Shown: piece by piece, positions 1-9,195 of the stretch
Layout of the letters: each line of letters starts with the position of its first letter
How positions within the stretch are numbered: position 1 is the stretch's first letter
Source: Endomicrobium sp.
GTDB lineage: Bacteria; Elusimicrobiota; Endomicrobiia; Endomicrobiales; Endomicrobiaceae
Assembly: GCA_031262585.1 (NCBI GenBank)
Contig: JAISHK010000001.1
Location: 153,882 to 217,881, forward strand
Length of the DNA stretch: 64,000 nucleotides
Reading direction: 5' to 3'
The notes under the pieces: model-generated
What the model was told of the DNA's origin: nothing
The model's input: only the letters and a program-made list of their open reading frames with translations
The model's database searches: none
Program-made: the position numbers and the translations under genes

Positions 1-876
1 TTAACATTTACAAATTAAATTTAAACAAATTCAAAAAAATCAATATGAAATACGAAATAATAAAAATTTACATTATAAATTTGAACTTTATTAAACAATA
101 ATTTTGCAATTTCAAAACTTTATACAATGTAATAAATTATCTTTATAAAAACTAAATTGCATCATCAAACAATATTAATAATATACAAGAATACACCTAA
201 CGAACGCTGTTATTATACCAATTTACTATAAAAACAATATATTATCAAGATAAAAAAAAGTTTCTGCAATACTAAATAACAATTACAAAAGAAATATCTA
301 AAATCAATTGTGTAATAATTATAATTTATATAAAAGCAATGAAAATTAGCAAAATAATTTTAAAATTACAAATAACGGTACTCAACCCGATTTTTGCACT
401 ATAAAAAATGCTGGATAAATTTCAGATTATTTAATAATTTTGAAAATCTGTTTCTCATTTTATAAACGGAAGACAGAATTACTCTTATATAAGAAACATT
501 CAACTAAATTTAGAAAACTCATTTTAAATACTTCTGGAGGACTTTCTCATATAACCATTATTTAGAGATAATTTTTATTTACAATCCTTCAGTTTGTAAA
601 TGATTTTACAGAAAATGGTTATATTATAGTTTTGTTCTTTCAAAATCACACAATCATACAAACACTACATTTAGAACTTAGATAAACAGTGAGAAGCATA
701 AAAATTACATATTAATATAGTATTAAATACTGAATATTTTATGATATTTCAAATTTTCTAAGTTACAAGTATAAGCAGCACAATTTCATATAAATAAACC
801 AGCTCTTACTACAAACAATATAGATCAAATTTAAAATTTACTACTTCTTTTAACCTTTACCTTTAGAGATTAAATT
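1..876. other. A+T-rich spacer, possible decayed gene
   Basis: No intact gene is visible. On the minus strand around 340-560 one frame stays mostly open for about 70 codons with three stops and reads protein-like (for example PPEVFKMSFLNLVECF), which hints at an old coding region, but I cannot name it. No RNA gene or convincing terminator was seen downstream of typA. Confidence 0.3.
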
Positions 877-2712
877 TTATTTCGTAGTTTCGTCTTTATA
901 AAAACGTTTCCTTACCAAATGATTCAAAATTTTTTTTCTCAAACGTATAGAAGTAGGAGTAACTTCTACAAGCTCATCAGAAGCAATATATTCTACGGCA
1001 CGTTCAAGATTCATAAGTCTTGGTGGAGTAAGTATTGGAGCATCGTCAGAACCTTTACTTCTCATATTACTTAATTTTTTTAATTTACAAGGATTTACAA
1101 TCAAATCATTTTCTCTAGAATTTTGCCCTATGATCATTCCTTCATATACTTCAACACCTGGTCCAACAAACAACTGCCCACTTATTTGTAAACTATCTAA
1201 AGCATAAGCAGTAGTTTTTCCTTGCTCTCTTGCTACAAAAACACCATTTTTTCTTATAGCTGACATATTAACTTTTGGAAGATAATCGTAAAAACTATAA
1301 TGCATAATACCACGTCCTTTAGTATTTGTCAAAAATTCATTTTTAAAACCTATTAATGCCCGTGAAGGGATTATATATTCAAGACGTATTCTATTTTCAC
1401 CTTCATTTATCATATCTTTAAAAATGGCTGCTCTTGCACCTGCAAGTTCAAAAACAGCTCCCTGATATTGACTCTCTATATTTAAAGTAAGAAACTCCAT
1501 AGGTTCATAAACTTTATTATCTATCTCTTTATATATAACTTCAGGTGATGATACCGAAAGCTCAAACCCTTCGCGACGCATAGTTTCAATAAGCACTGTA
1601 AGATGCAATTCACCCCTTCCTGAAACCTTAAACCGTCCGTCGCCACCTTCTAACACTTCAACACCTAACCCTAAGTTTGTTCGAACTTCTTTATCTAAAC
1701 GTTCCTTTATATGTCTACTTGTTAAAAATTTGCCCTCTCGCCCAGCGAATGGAGAATCATTTACAAAAAAATACATAGAAACCGTAGGATCATCTATAGA
1801 AAGCTTAGGTAACGGAAGAATATTATCTAGACTACATATAGTGTCACCAACTTTTACATTTTCAAGACCAGATATTGCAACTATGTCCCCAGCTTGTGCA
1901 TTCTCAACTTCTTGTTTCTCAAGTCCGTAAAATTTATCTATACGAAGTGCTTTTGTAATTTTTGGAGAATCAATACCAGAATCACTTACAAGAGCTATTA
2001 ATTGTCCCTTCTTAATAAATCCGTTTAGAATCCTTCCTATTCCTATACTTCCTAAAAAATTGTTATAATCAAGCATAGTTATTTGCATTTGCAGTGGTTT
2101 CTGAGAATCAACTTCCGGTGCTGGAACATAAGACATAATCGTCTTAAAAACAGGTTCAATATCTTTACCTTTCTTTTCCATATCTAAACTTGCCCACCCA
2201 TCGCGCCCGGACGCATAAATTATAGGAAAATCAAGTTGTTTATCAGTCGCACCCAATTTTATAAATAAATCAAAAACATTATCTATAACAATGCTCGGAT
2301 TAGTATTAGGTCTATCCATTTTATTTACAATAACTATTGGCTTCAATCCTAATGATAATGCTTTTCTTAAAACAAAACGAGTTTGCGGCATAGGACCATC
2401 AACAGCATCAACCATAAGAATCACACCTTCAACCATTTTTAAAACTCTTTCTACTTCACTGCCAAAATCAGCATGACCAGGAGTATCTACAATATTTATT
2501 ATATTATTTTTATAATTTACAGATGTGCATTTAGCAAGTATTGTTATTCCCCTCTCTCTTTCAAGCGGATTTGAATCTAAAACCATAACCTGAACATCAC
2601 CATTTTTTACATTAAATTGCCCAGAAAATTTTAACAACGAATCTACTATAGTTGTTTTACCGTGATCCACATGAGCTATAACAGCAACATTTCTTACATC
2701 ATTTCTTTTCAT
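877..2712 (-). CDS. typA: TypA/BipA ribosome-binding translational GTPase
   Basis: This is a complete 611-residue TypA/BipA, the usual length of the family. The G1 loop AHVDHGKTT is at residues 13-21, the switch motif RGITI at 54-58, DTPGH at 76-80 and NKMD at 130-133. These are followed by the EF-G-like domains and the BipA-specific C-terminal domain. Family members bind the 70S ribosome and help 50S assembly and stress adaptation. The gene stands alone, with A+T-rich spacer on both sides. The ATG start gives the canonical N-terminus MKRNDVRNVAVIAHVDHGKT; no strong ribosome binding site precedes it. Family identity is certain; the exact role in this organism is inferred. Confidence 0.97.
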   Translation of the reverse strand: MKRNDVRNVAVIAHVDHGKTTIVDSLLKFSGQFNVKNGDVQVMVLDSNPLERERGITILAKCTSVNYKNNIINIVDTPGHADFGSEVERVLKMVEGVILMVDAVDGPMPQTRFVLRKALSLGLKPIVIVNKMDRPNTNPSIVIDNVFDLFIKLGATDKQLDFPIIYASGRDGWASLDMEKKGKDIEPVFKTIMSYVPAPEVDSQKPLQMQITMLDYNNFLGSIGIGRILNGFIKKGQLIALVSDSGIDSPKITKALRIDKFYGLEKQEVENAQAGDIVAISGLENVKVGDTICSLDNILPLPKLSIDDPTVSMYFFVNDSPFAGREGKFLTSRHIKERLDKEVRTNLGLGVEVLEGGDGRFKVSGRGELHLTVLIETMRREGFELSVSSPEVIYKEIDNKVYEPMEFLTLNIESQYQGAVFELAGARAAIFKDMINEGENRIRLEYIIPSRALIGFKNEFLTNTKGRGIMHYSFYDYLPKVNMSAIRKNGVFVAREQGKTTAYALDSLQISGQLFVGPGVEVYEGMIIGQNSRENDLIVNPCKLKKLSNMRSKGSDDAPILTPPRLMNLERAVEYIASDELVEVTPTSIRLRKKILNHLVRKRFYKDETTK

Positions 2713-3045
2713 AATTTAACCATAACTCACTAAAATTAATAATATATCACGAAAGTTTTCTCATTTTTTATAGATTACAAACCAAACAAAAATTTACTAA
2801 TAACAATTTTCTAATTTTTAGACAATCGTCAATTTTTGCTTTTACATTTTTTACTTACTTTCTCACGTATTTTATTTCTTTTTTCATAATTTTTCAATAC
2901 TTACTTATATTTTGTGGATTATTTATGTTTTTCAATAACTAAAATATTAAAAAATATTCTTCTCATTTTTTTATGTATTCTTTACAAAAATGTTAATAAA
3001 TAAAAAATACTATAAAAAACTCCTATATCATATTTTATTACTTTT
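2713..3045. other. Spacer with nothing recognisable
   Basis: This is about 330 bases of very A+T-rich DNA between typA and the DJ-1/PfpI gene. I see no open frame with coding character, no RNA gene and no clear hairpin. Confidence 0.3.
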
Positions 3046-3579
3046 CTAATTACAAAAAACTCTTGTAAACTTACTTTCAAGAATTTTTAAAATAGCTTTC
3101 CCAAATTCTTCTGCAACTTGCGGACCATTCGCTGTAATTATGCCTCCATCAACTTCTAAAGAATTACCCATATATATGGCTCCACCTTTTAAAAGAGAAT
3201 CTTTGCCATCAATATATACTGTTGCTTTTTTATTTTTTAAAATACCAGAATTTGCAAGTATTACTCCCGCTATACATATTGAAGCCACTGGTTTTCTTTG
3301 CTCAAAAAAAATATTGGCAAGCTTTAAAGCATAAGGATTATTAAAAAATATCTCACAGCCACTTCCACCTATATACGCTATGGCATTAAAATTATCCGGA
3401 TTAATAGTTCCAATTAAAGTAGAACTTATTGCCTTAAAACCAAATCTTCCAATGAGTTCTCCAGTTTTTACACTTGCAGTTATCACATTAATACCTGCAT
3501 CTTCAAGAATTTGTTTTGGTTTGCAGTACTCTTCATCTCTAAACATTTCAGGTGCAACTATAAATACGACTCTTTTCAT
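3046..3579 (-). CDS. DJ-1/PfpI family protein
   Basis: The 177-residue protein has the DJ-1/PfpI class I glutamine-amidotransferase-like fold. It begins with the strand KRVVFIVAP and has an acidic region at 15-17, the GGSGC turn near 71-75, and the nucleophile elbow ASICIAG with Cys102. In PfpI proteases the residue after the Cys is His; here it is Ile, so it resembles the DJ-1-like deglycase/chaperone group more than the protease group. The start is supported by AAGAGGAT upstream of ATG. It is not in an operon; a decayed ABC-exporter fragment on the same strand lies upstream. Substrate unknown. Confidence 0.85.
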   Translation of the reverse strand: MKRVVFIVAPEMFRDEEYCKPKQILEDAGINVITASVKTGELIGRFGFKAISSTLIGTINPDNFNAIAYIGGSGCEIFFNNPYALKLANIFFEQRKPVASICIAGVILANSGILKNKKATVYIDGKDSLLKGGAIYMGNSLEVDGGIITANGPQVAEEFGKAILKILESKFTRVFCN

Positions 3580-4184
3580 AAAATATCCTCTTTCTTATCT
3601 TTCTATAATTACTTTTTCAATTATAACAAGTTTAATAAACTTATCTGAAAATCAATTTCAACACTTGCTATCATCATTGTATCTATCTAACCTATCCAAA
3701 AAGATAGTGTAGTTCAATGTTAAACAAAAGAGCTGTGTGAATTATTTTTGTAATAAAAAATTACAAACCATTAAGACAGTATTTTCTATTACTAAAACAC
3801 CAAGTTTTAAACTTAAAGAAACATTTATTTCATCTTGAAATTTATATTTTTAATCATTACCCCATTATCAATACCTAAAGGATACGTCTTGCATCATAAA
3901 CTCAGGTATAACTCCAGTAAATTCTTTTGTCTTTTCTACAAGTTCAAGAAAATTTAATACCCAATACATTTATAGAAAAATTTAATTTTCTACAAAAACG
4001 TTTCAGTAACACTGTTATTTTTAAATTCTCTCTACTTTAATAATATATAATTATATCAATTTATTATTTTTTAAAAATAAAATTTTAAACAATCAAACAT
4101 TATTTAAACTTGACTTATATTTATGATTAGTTTTAAAATAAATATCAAATATAAAAGCAAAAAATTGTTTTCAAAGGATTATAT
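3580..4184. other. Spacer holding an ABC-exporter remnant
   Basis: This 600-base spacer separates divergent genes (DJ-1/PfpI on minus, bioD on plus). Part of it, 3825-3960, is a readable pseudogene fragment listed separately. The 190 bases before bioD are extremely A+T rich and presumably contain its promoter, but no single promoter stands out. Confidence 0.4.
3825..3960 (-). pseudogene. Remnant of an ABC exporter (linker and start of ATPase domain)
   Basis: On the minus strand a 30-codon open stretch reads VLNFLELVEKTKEF, then TGVIPEF, then MMQDVSFRY, and stops. After a one-base frame change it continues DNGVMIKNINFKMK and stops again. The order 'RVFELLE... GVIPEF ... DVSFRYDNG ... LKNINFKI' is the junction between the membrane domain and the nucleotide-binding domain of MsbA-type exporters, including the aromatic A-loop region. 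Walker A and everything downstream are unrecognisable. I see a frameshifted scrap; assignment to an ABC exporter is inference from the linker pattern. Confidence 0.45.
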
Positions 4185-4823
4185 ATGCACAAAGGAATAT
4201 TTGTGACAGCAACAGGTACTGAAGTTGGCAAAACTTACGTATCATGCAAAATAGCTGAAAGTCTTAAAAAATTAAGGATAAACGTAGGAGTTTTTAAACC
4301 TGTTTCAACAGGTGATAGAAACGATGCTCAAGCTTTGATTAAAGCAGCAAAAATACAAGAAACTCTTGAAACTGTTACTCCTATATTTTTTAATAATCCA
4401 ATGTCTCCTTATGGAGCATCTCTTTTAGAAAAAAAACAATTAAATTTAAAAAAGATTTACAGTACATTTAAATATTTTTTAAACAAATACGAATTCATTA
4501 TTGTAGAGGGAATAGGAGGATTAATGGTTCCTTTAAAAGAAAATTTTTTTGTAAATGACCTTATAAAAAAAATGAATTTACCTACAATAATTGTTACAGA
4601 ACCAGGACTTGGAACAATAAATCACACTTTACTTACAATTGAAAAATTAAAAAATGATAAACAAAAAATTCTTGGAATTATCTTAAGTAGATATGGAAAT
4701 AAATACGATATTTCGGCAAAATCTAATGCAAAAATAATAAAAAAAATAACAGGATTACCTATTTTTGAATTGGGATATAACAAGAAAATAAAACTAAAGG
4801 GAAATGAATGGATAATAAAATAA
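4185..4823 (+). CDS. bioD: Dethiobiotin synthetase
   Basis: The 212-residue BioD makes dethiobiotin from 7,8-diaminopelargonate, CO2 and ATP. The P-loop GTEVGKT is at residues 11-17, the VSTGD loop near 41 and the EGIGGLMVPL substrate/ATP segment near 108. AAAGGATTATATATG supports the start. It overlaps bioA by 16 bases, so the two late biotin steps are translationally coupled, in reverse pathway order (BioA product feeds BioD). bioF and bioB are not in this window. The product serves the biotin carboxyl carrier protein encoded at 18 kb. Confidence 0.95.
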   Translation: MHKGIFVTATGTEVGKTYVSCKIAESLKKLRINVGVFKPVSTGDRNDAQALIKAAKIQETLETVTPIFFNNPMSPYGASLLEKKQLNLKKIYSTFKYFLNKYEFIIVEGIGGLMVPLKENFFVNDLIKKMNLPTIIVTEPGLGTINHTLLTIEKLKNDKQKILGIILSRYGNKYDISAKSNAKIIKKITGLPIFELGYNKKIKLKGNEWIIK

Positions 4824-6211
4824 AAGCGACTTTAATAAAATCTGATAAAAACAATATTTGGCATCCTTTTACGCAAATGGCAGATTGGATAAATGACGAT
4901 CCATGTACGCCTTTAATAATAGATAAAGCAAAAGGTGTATATTTGTACGATATTGATGGTAAAAAATATATTGATGGTGTAGCTTCGTTATGGGTAAATC
5001 TTTTAGGGCACAGAAATTCTAAAATAGATAAAGCTATAAAAAAACAAATTGACAAAGTTTCGCATACTACGTTTTTAGGTCTTACACATATACAAGCAAT
5101 AAGATTATCAGAAAAACTTTTATCTATACTACCAAATAATTTTAAAAAAATTTTTTATTCCGATAATGGTTCTACAGCAGTAGAAGTTGCATTAAAAATG
5201 GCTTATCAATATTGGCAGTTTAAAAATGAAAAAAGAACATCATTTTTATCTTTAAAAAATGCATATCATGGAGATACAATAGGAGCTGTTTCCGTAGGGG
5301 GTATGGATTTATTTCATTCAAAATTTAAATCGTTACTTTTTAAAAATTATTTCGCAAAATCTCCTTATTGTTATAGATGTACTTACAGAAAAAAAGAAAT
5401 AAATTATCCTATAAAAGCAAAAAATTTTAAAGACCATAATATACAAATGAACTGTCTTGGAGAATGTATAAAACAAGTAAAAGATATTCTTACACAAAAT
5501 CATAAAAATATTGCCGCTGCTATTATAGAACCATTAAACCAAGCCGCTTCAAACATGATCATAATGCCAAAAGGTTATTTAAAAGAATATGCAACTCTTT
5601 GTAAGCAGTATGGAGTTCTTTTAATTTGTGACGAAGTTGCCACAGGATTTGGAAGAACTGGCAAAATGTTTGCCATAGAACATGAAAATATTAAACCTGA
5701 TTTTATGTGTTTATCTAAAGGAATAACCGGGGGATACATACCATTAGCAGTTACAGCTGTAACAAATAATATTTATAATGCTTTTTTGGGAAAATATGAA
5801 GAATTTAAAACATTTTTTCATGGACATTCATATACCGCAAATCCTCTGGCATGCGCTGCAGGTAACGAAGTTATAGATATATTAAAACATAATAATTTTT
5901 TTATAAAATTACAAACTAAAATCAAACATTTTGAAAAAGAATTAGCACTTCTATCTAATCATGATAATGTAGGAAACATCAGACATTGTGGTGTAATGGC
6001 AGGCATAGAAATTGTTGAAGATAAAAAAACAGGTAAATCCTACAATCCTAAGTTAAAAATTGGAGCAAAAATTTGCAACAAATTAAGACAACACGGGATT
6101 ATACTCAGAAATCTAAGCGATACCATAGTTTTATTTTTACCGCTTACAATCACAAATAAAGAAATAACAAAAATAATAAAAGCACTTAATATAGAGTTAA
6201 ACAAACTATAA
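4808..6211 (+). CDS. bioA: Adenosylmethionine-8-amino-7-oxononanoate aminotransferase
   Basis: The 467-residue BioA is a class III PLP aminotransferase that converts KAPA to DAPA with S-adenosylmethionine as amino donor. Family landmarks are WHPFTQM near 18-24, the PLP-ring aspartate in CDEVATGFGRTGK (Asp275), and the Schiff-base lysine in LSKGITGGY (Lys304). A segment with Cys188, Cys191, Cys216 and Cys220 (SPYCYRC ... NCLGEC) is the cysteine-bearing insert seen in many Gram-positive-type BioA proteins. The ATG lies inside the end of bioD behind AAAGGG. A hairpin follows the gene. Confidence 0.96.
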   Translation: MDNKIKATLIKSDKNNIWHPFTQMADWINDDPCTPLIIDKAKGVYLYDIDGKKYIDGVASLWVNLLGHRNSKIDKAIKKQIDKVSHTTFLGLTHIQAIRLSEKLLSILPNNFKKIFYSDNGSTAVEVALKMAYQYWQFKNEKRTSFLSLKNAYHGDTIGAVSVGGMDLFHSKFKSLLFKNYFAKSPYCYRCTYRKKEINYPIKAKNFKDHNIQMNCLGECIKQVKDILTQNHKNIAAAIIEPLNQAASNMIIMPKGYLKEYATLCKQYGVLLICDEVATGFGRTGKMFAIEHENIKPDFMCLSKGITGGYIPLAVTAVTNNIYNAFLGKYEEFKTFFHGHSYTANPLACAAGNEVIDILKHNNFFIKLQTKIKHFEKELALLSNHDNVGNIRHCGVMAGIEIVEDKKTGKSYNPKLKIGAKICNKLRQHGIILRNLSDTIVLFLPLTITNKEITKIIKALNIELNKL

Positions 6212-6238
6212 ATAGTTAACTCAATTTTGCTTTATTAA

Positions 6239-6262
6239 TAAAGATTTTATTATTAATCTTTA
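6239..6262 (+). terminator. Hairpin downstream of bioA, possible terminator
   Basis: TAAAGATT pairs with AATCTTTA across an 8-base loop, starting about 28 bases after the bioA stop; a short T run (CTTTTT) follows a few bases later. The position fits an intrinsic terminator for bioDA, but the stem is short and A+T rich. Confidence 0.4.
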
Positions 6263-6864
6263 GGACTTTTTAAAATACTACCATTGCAAATATTTTATAT
6301 GTTATCATTCTTAGAGTTGCTTATTTTAAGATAGACAATTAAAAAACTTTTTTATATCCTTGCAAATATGATCTTGTCCGTCGTAAGAGAATTTTTTAAT
6401 CTTGATTGTTTTTTAGAAAAACAAATATCTTCATCTAACAATTTTAAAGATAATTTTTAAGTATCTTGAATACTTCAGTTGTTACAGGTACAACTTACGA
6501 TTGTGAGTTTAAAACATTAAATCTCAACTTAATCAATTCATCGCTCAATAAAATTGATATATTATGCAAATATAGTCTTCCATCATTATCATTTTTATAA
6601 TCTCTAAAAATTTTACATATATAGTTATCAAATTATTATAACAAATGGTCTACTTTTATTAATTAAAAATTTATAAGTTATAGCAAACTGCACATAAAAC
6701 CACTATATAACTCTAGTTATTATCACATCTACTTGTTCTTTTATATCAAAAACACACCAACAACCACATTTTCTTTTTCAAAAATTCATGTTAAATGAGC
6801 TTCATTCACAATGCTTACAGCATCGTATCTTTGGACAGAACTGCGTAAAATTTTTTAAAAAATA

Positions 6865-7170
6865 AAAGTACAAATAAAATAAAGTTTATTGACTTATTGT
6901 TCTGTTTAATTTACCTACAACAGACAATAATGAGAAGAATGTACAATAAATAATCTAATCGCAAAAACTGACCATAAAGATTGCGTAAACGAATAACTTA
7001 ATTTTAATAAAGATTTATTTTGTATACTTTAATATAGAATTAAAACAGTTTTCACTTTAATTAAGACGAAACTAAAATTAAACATATTGAAATGGATTTA
7101 TAATTAAGCTTTACAAAAAATATATTTGTAATATCAAGCATATCCAATTTTTAATACCATCAAAACAGAT
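6865..7170 (+). repeat. Left arm of a long inverted repeat
   Basis: This segment is the reverse complement of 8049-8360. The core 6884-7095 matches 8341-8130 with about eight differences in 212 bases, nearly all transitions or single-base indels; similarity fades outward to about 7170. The left copy, read in reverse, carries a nonsense codon and an indel in the short reading frame that is open in the right copy. It could be an inverted duplication or terminal repeats of a dead mobile element; no transposase is visible between the arms. Confidence 0.85.
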
Positions 7171-7243
7171 GCCAAAAGTCTTATCTATTTATAATATTAA
7201 AATGAAACAGACTGTTGCTAACTATAATTTACTTTTAACGTTT

Positions 7244-7417
7244 TTATTTTAGTACTTTCTTTTTAGCAAGCATAACACGCAAATAATTTAAACTTGCATC
7301 GGAGGCTTTTTGTTTTTGCAAATTGTATTTGTAATTTTTTTTTACCCACAAATATATAAGTATAAAAGATATAACTATCAAAATAAAAGCGAAAATTGTA
7401 TAAACTATATAATTCAT
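7244..7417 (-). CDS. Small single-pass membrane protein, 57 residues
   Basis: A 57-codon ORF starts at ATG (MNYIVYTIFAF) with one long hydrophobic segment at residues 3-25 (ending LIYLWVKK), followed by a basic tail rich in Lys (KNYKYNLQKQKASDASL ... MLAKKKVLK). It lies 5 bases after the stop of a 21-codon ORF that has a good ribosome binding site, suggesting coupled translation. The layout is N-terminus, one helix, positive cytoplasmic tail. I do not recognise the family. It sits between the two inverted-repeat arms. It could also be a surviving fragment, but the clean frame in such A+T-rich DNA favours a real gene. Confidence 0.45.
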   Translation of the reverse strand: MNYIVYTIFAFILIVISFILIYLWVKKNYKYNLQKQKASDASLNYLRVMLAKKKVLK

Positions 7418-7422
7418 TTGTT

Positions 7423-7488
7423 TTATTCCAGTACGCCATCACAATCATTAGTTAATATTTCTTCTACACTTTTATTTATCTTCAACAT
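7423..7488 (-). CDS. Very short ORF (21 residues) with strong ribosome binding site
   Basis: AAGGAGTAAAAATTATG precedes a 21-codon frame beginning MLKINKSVEEILTND. The Shine-Dalgarno match is among the best in the spacers. The peptide is soluble-looking and acidic toward its end. It may be a leader that sets translation of the 57-residue membrane ORF directly after it, or the stump of a longer gene. No family recognised. Confidence 0.35.
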   Translation of the reverse strand: MLKINKSVEEILTNDCDGVLE

Positions 7489-7986
7489 AATTTTTACTCC
7501 TTATTTTTCAATGTGCTAAATTCTAAAACCATTTCAAATACCCTTAATGTTAAATTTCAATGCTATTTATTGCTAACAGTAATATATAAAGTTTGTGATT
7601 TATATTAATTTAAACAACTTTAAAATTAATAATCAAATATTTTTATTTATGTGTGATAATATTTTCACATCAACATTTTTTTACATTTCAAAAAACTAAT
7701 GATTTATCAAAAAATGATAAATTTAATCTCTTTAATTATATGTATCGCATTAATCATGCATCACATAAATTTACAACTTCATTATACGTATTTTCTAAAG
7801 TTCTTACAACCCTATATCTATCACAATAACAAATAAAGTAGAAATAAGAAATGGAATAATTTTTCTTAAAAAATTCAAACTCTAAACCTTAACTATAACA
7901 AATTTACATTCTCTCACTTGAAATATCAAAATTATTTCTTTAGTAATTTTTACAAATATTTGATTGCATTTTTCTTTGTGAATTTT

Positions 7987-8028
7987 TATTATAAAACAGT
8001 AAATTCATGAATTTACTGTTTTATAATA
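7987..8028. repeat. 42-bp perfect palindrome
   Basis: The sequence reads identically on both strands over 42 bases, centred on TTCATGAA, with half-site GAATTTACTGTTTTATAATA. There is no loop, so as RNA it would form a long stem with a tiny loop and as DNA it could extrude a cruciform or bind a dimeric protein. It lies between the small ORFs and the right inverted-repeat arm. Confidence 0.85.
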
Positions 8029-8048
8029 TTACTGCATTTTCAACTTAT

Positions 8049-8360
8049 ATCTGTTTTGACTGTACTAAAAATTGAATGTACTTAATATTATAAATATATT
8101 TTTTGCAAGACCTAACTATCTATATAAACCCATTTCAATATATTTAATTTTAGTTTCGTCTTAATTAAAGTAAAACTGTTTTAATTCTATATTAAAGTAT
8201 ACAAAATAAATCTTTATTAAAATTAAGTTATTCGTTTACGCAATCTTTATGATTAGTTTTTGCGATTGGATTATTTATTATACATTCTTCCCATTATTAT
8301 CTGTTGTAGGTAAATTAAACAGAACAAATAAGTCAATAAACTTATCTTACTTATATTTTT
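8049..8360 (+). repeat. Right arm of a long inverted repeat
   Basis: Reverse-complement partner of 6865-7170, with the most conserved core at 8130-8341. On the plus strand this arm contains a 42-codon ORF from ATG at 8249 to the stop at 8375-8377 (hydrophobic, starting MISFCDWIIYYTFF), whose counterpart in the left arm is broken by a stop and an indel. The right copy may therefore be closer to the ancestral sequence. I do not recognise the protein. Confidence 0.85.
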
Positions 8361-9195
8361 ATTTTTTATTAAATTAAACTATGTTTATTGATTTTGATGT
8401 TATGTACTTTTCTACAGCAATACTAAAACTCATTTTTTTGAATCAAATACATTAATAATATTTTAACAGTTTAAATAATGTATTCAATTTCTAAAACATA
8501 ACAATACAAAATCAGAAAATATTTTCAGAGGCCCATAATATCTCACAAACAAAAGGATAAGATCTAAATCTATATTTGATGATTAACTATATTTTATCAA
8601 TAGGTCTATAATTATGATAATATTATAATAACACCGATATCTTAACAATGCTGTCAAACATTTTTTAATATTTTAAATTATTCTTATAATTTTTATTATG
8701 CATCTCTTTAAAAATCTTAATTTAGAATTCATATTTCTTTTATCCTAAAGTAATATCTTTAAAGCATCTACTTAAGGATAAAACAAATTAATTTCTTCAT
8801 TATATCTTAGAAAACATTATATGCTTTTTAAGTATGATTATTTCTTGAAAAGACTATAATATTTTAATATCTTTTAATTCTATTTTATCCAAAATATCAT
8901 TTTTCTTAACACTACAATTTTCATTTTTTTAAAATTTTTTAACATTATTTGCTTATTTGCATATAAAAACATAAAAGAACTATAAACAACACTATAGACT
9001 TTTAAATAAAATAAAAAAAATGAGTAATAAAACGAGCAAATCATCTTTAACAATATTTATATTCGATAATAAAACACCAAGAAACTCTGTTAAAATATTC
9101 AAAATCACGTTCACAATATCACTTTTACTTACACACTATTTTTTAAAAAAACTTGTTGAATTATTACTAAATTTAAAGTCTACTTATTATGAATA

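Larger units (their letters stand above)
6212..9195. other. 3-kb spacer: gene debris, inverted repeats, small ORFs
   Basis: This is the longest stretch without a large gene in the window. It holds a hairpin after bioA (6239-6262); decayed minus-strand coding scraps near 6300-6620 (one stretch reads NDNDGRLYLHNISILLSDEL, open for about 33 codons); two inverted-repeat arms (6865-7170 and 8049-8360); two short minus-strand ORFs between them; a 42-bp palindrome (7987-8028); and featureless or decayed DNA at 8380-9195, where minus-strand pieces such as VNVILNILTEFLGVLL suggest an old membrane protein. Confidence 0.6.
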
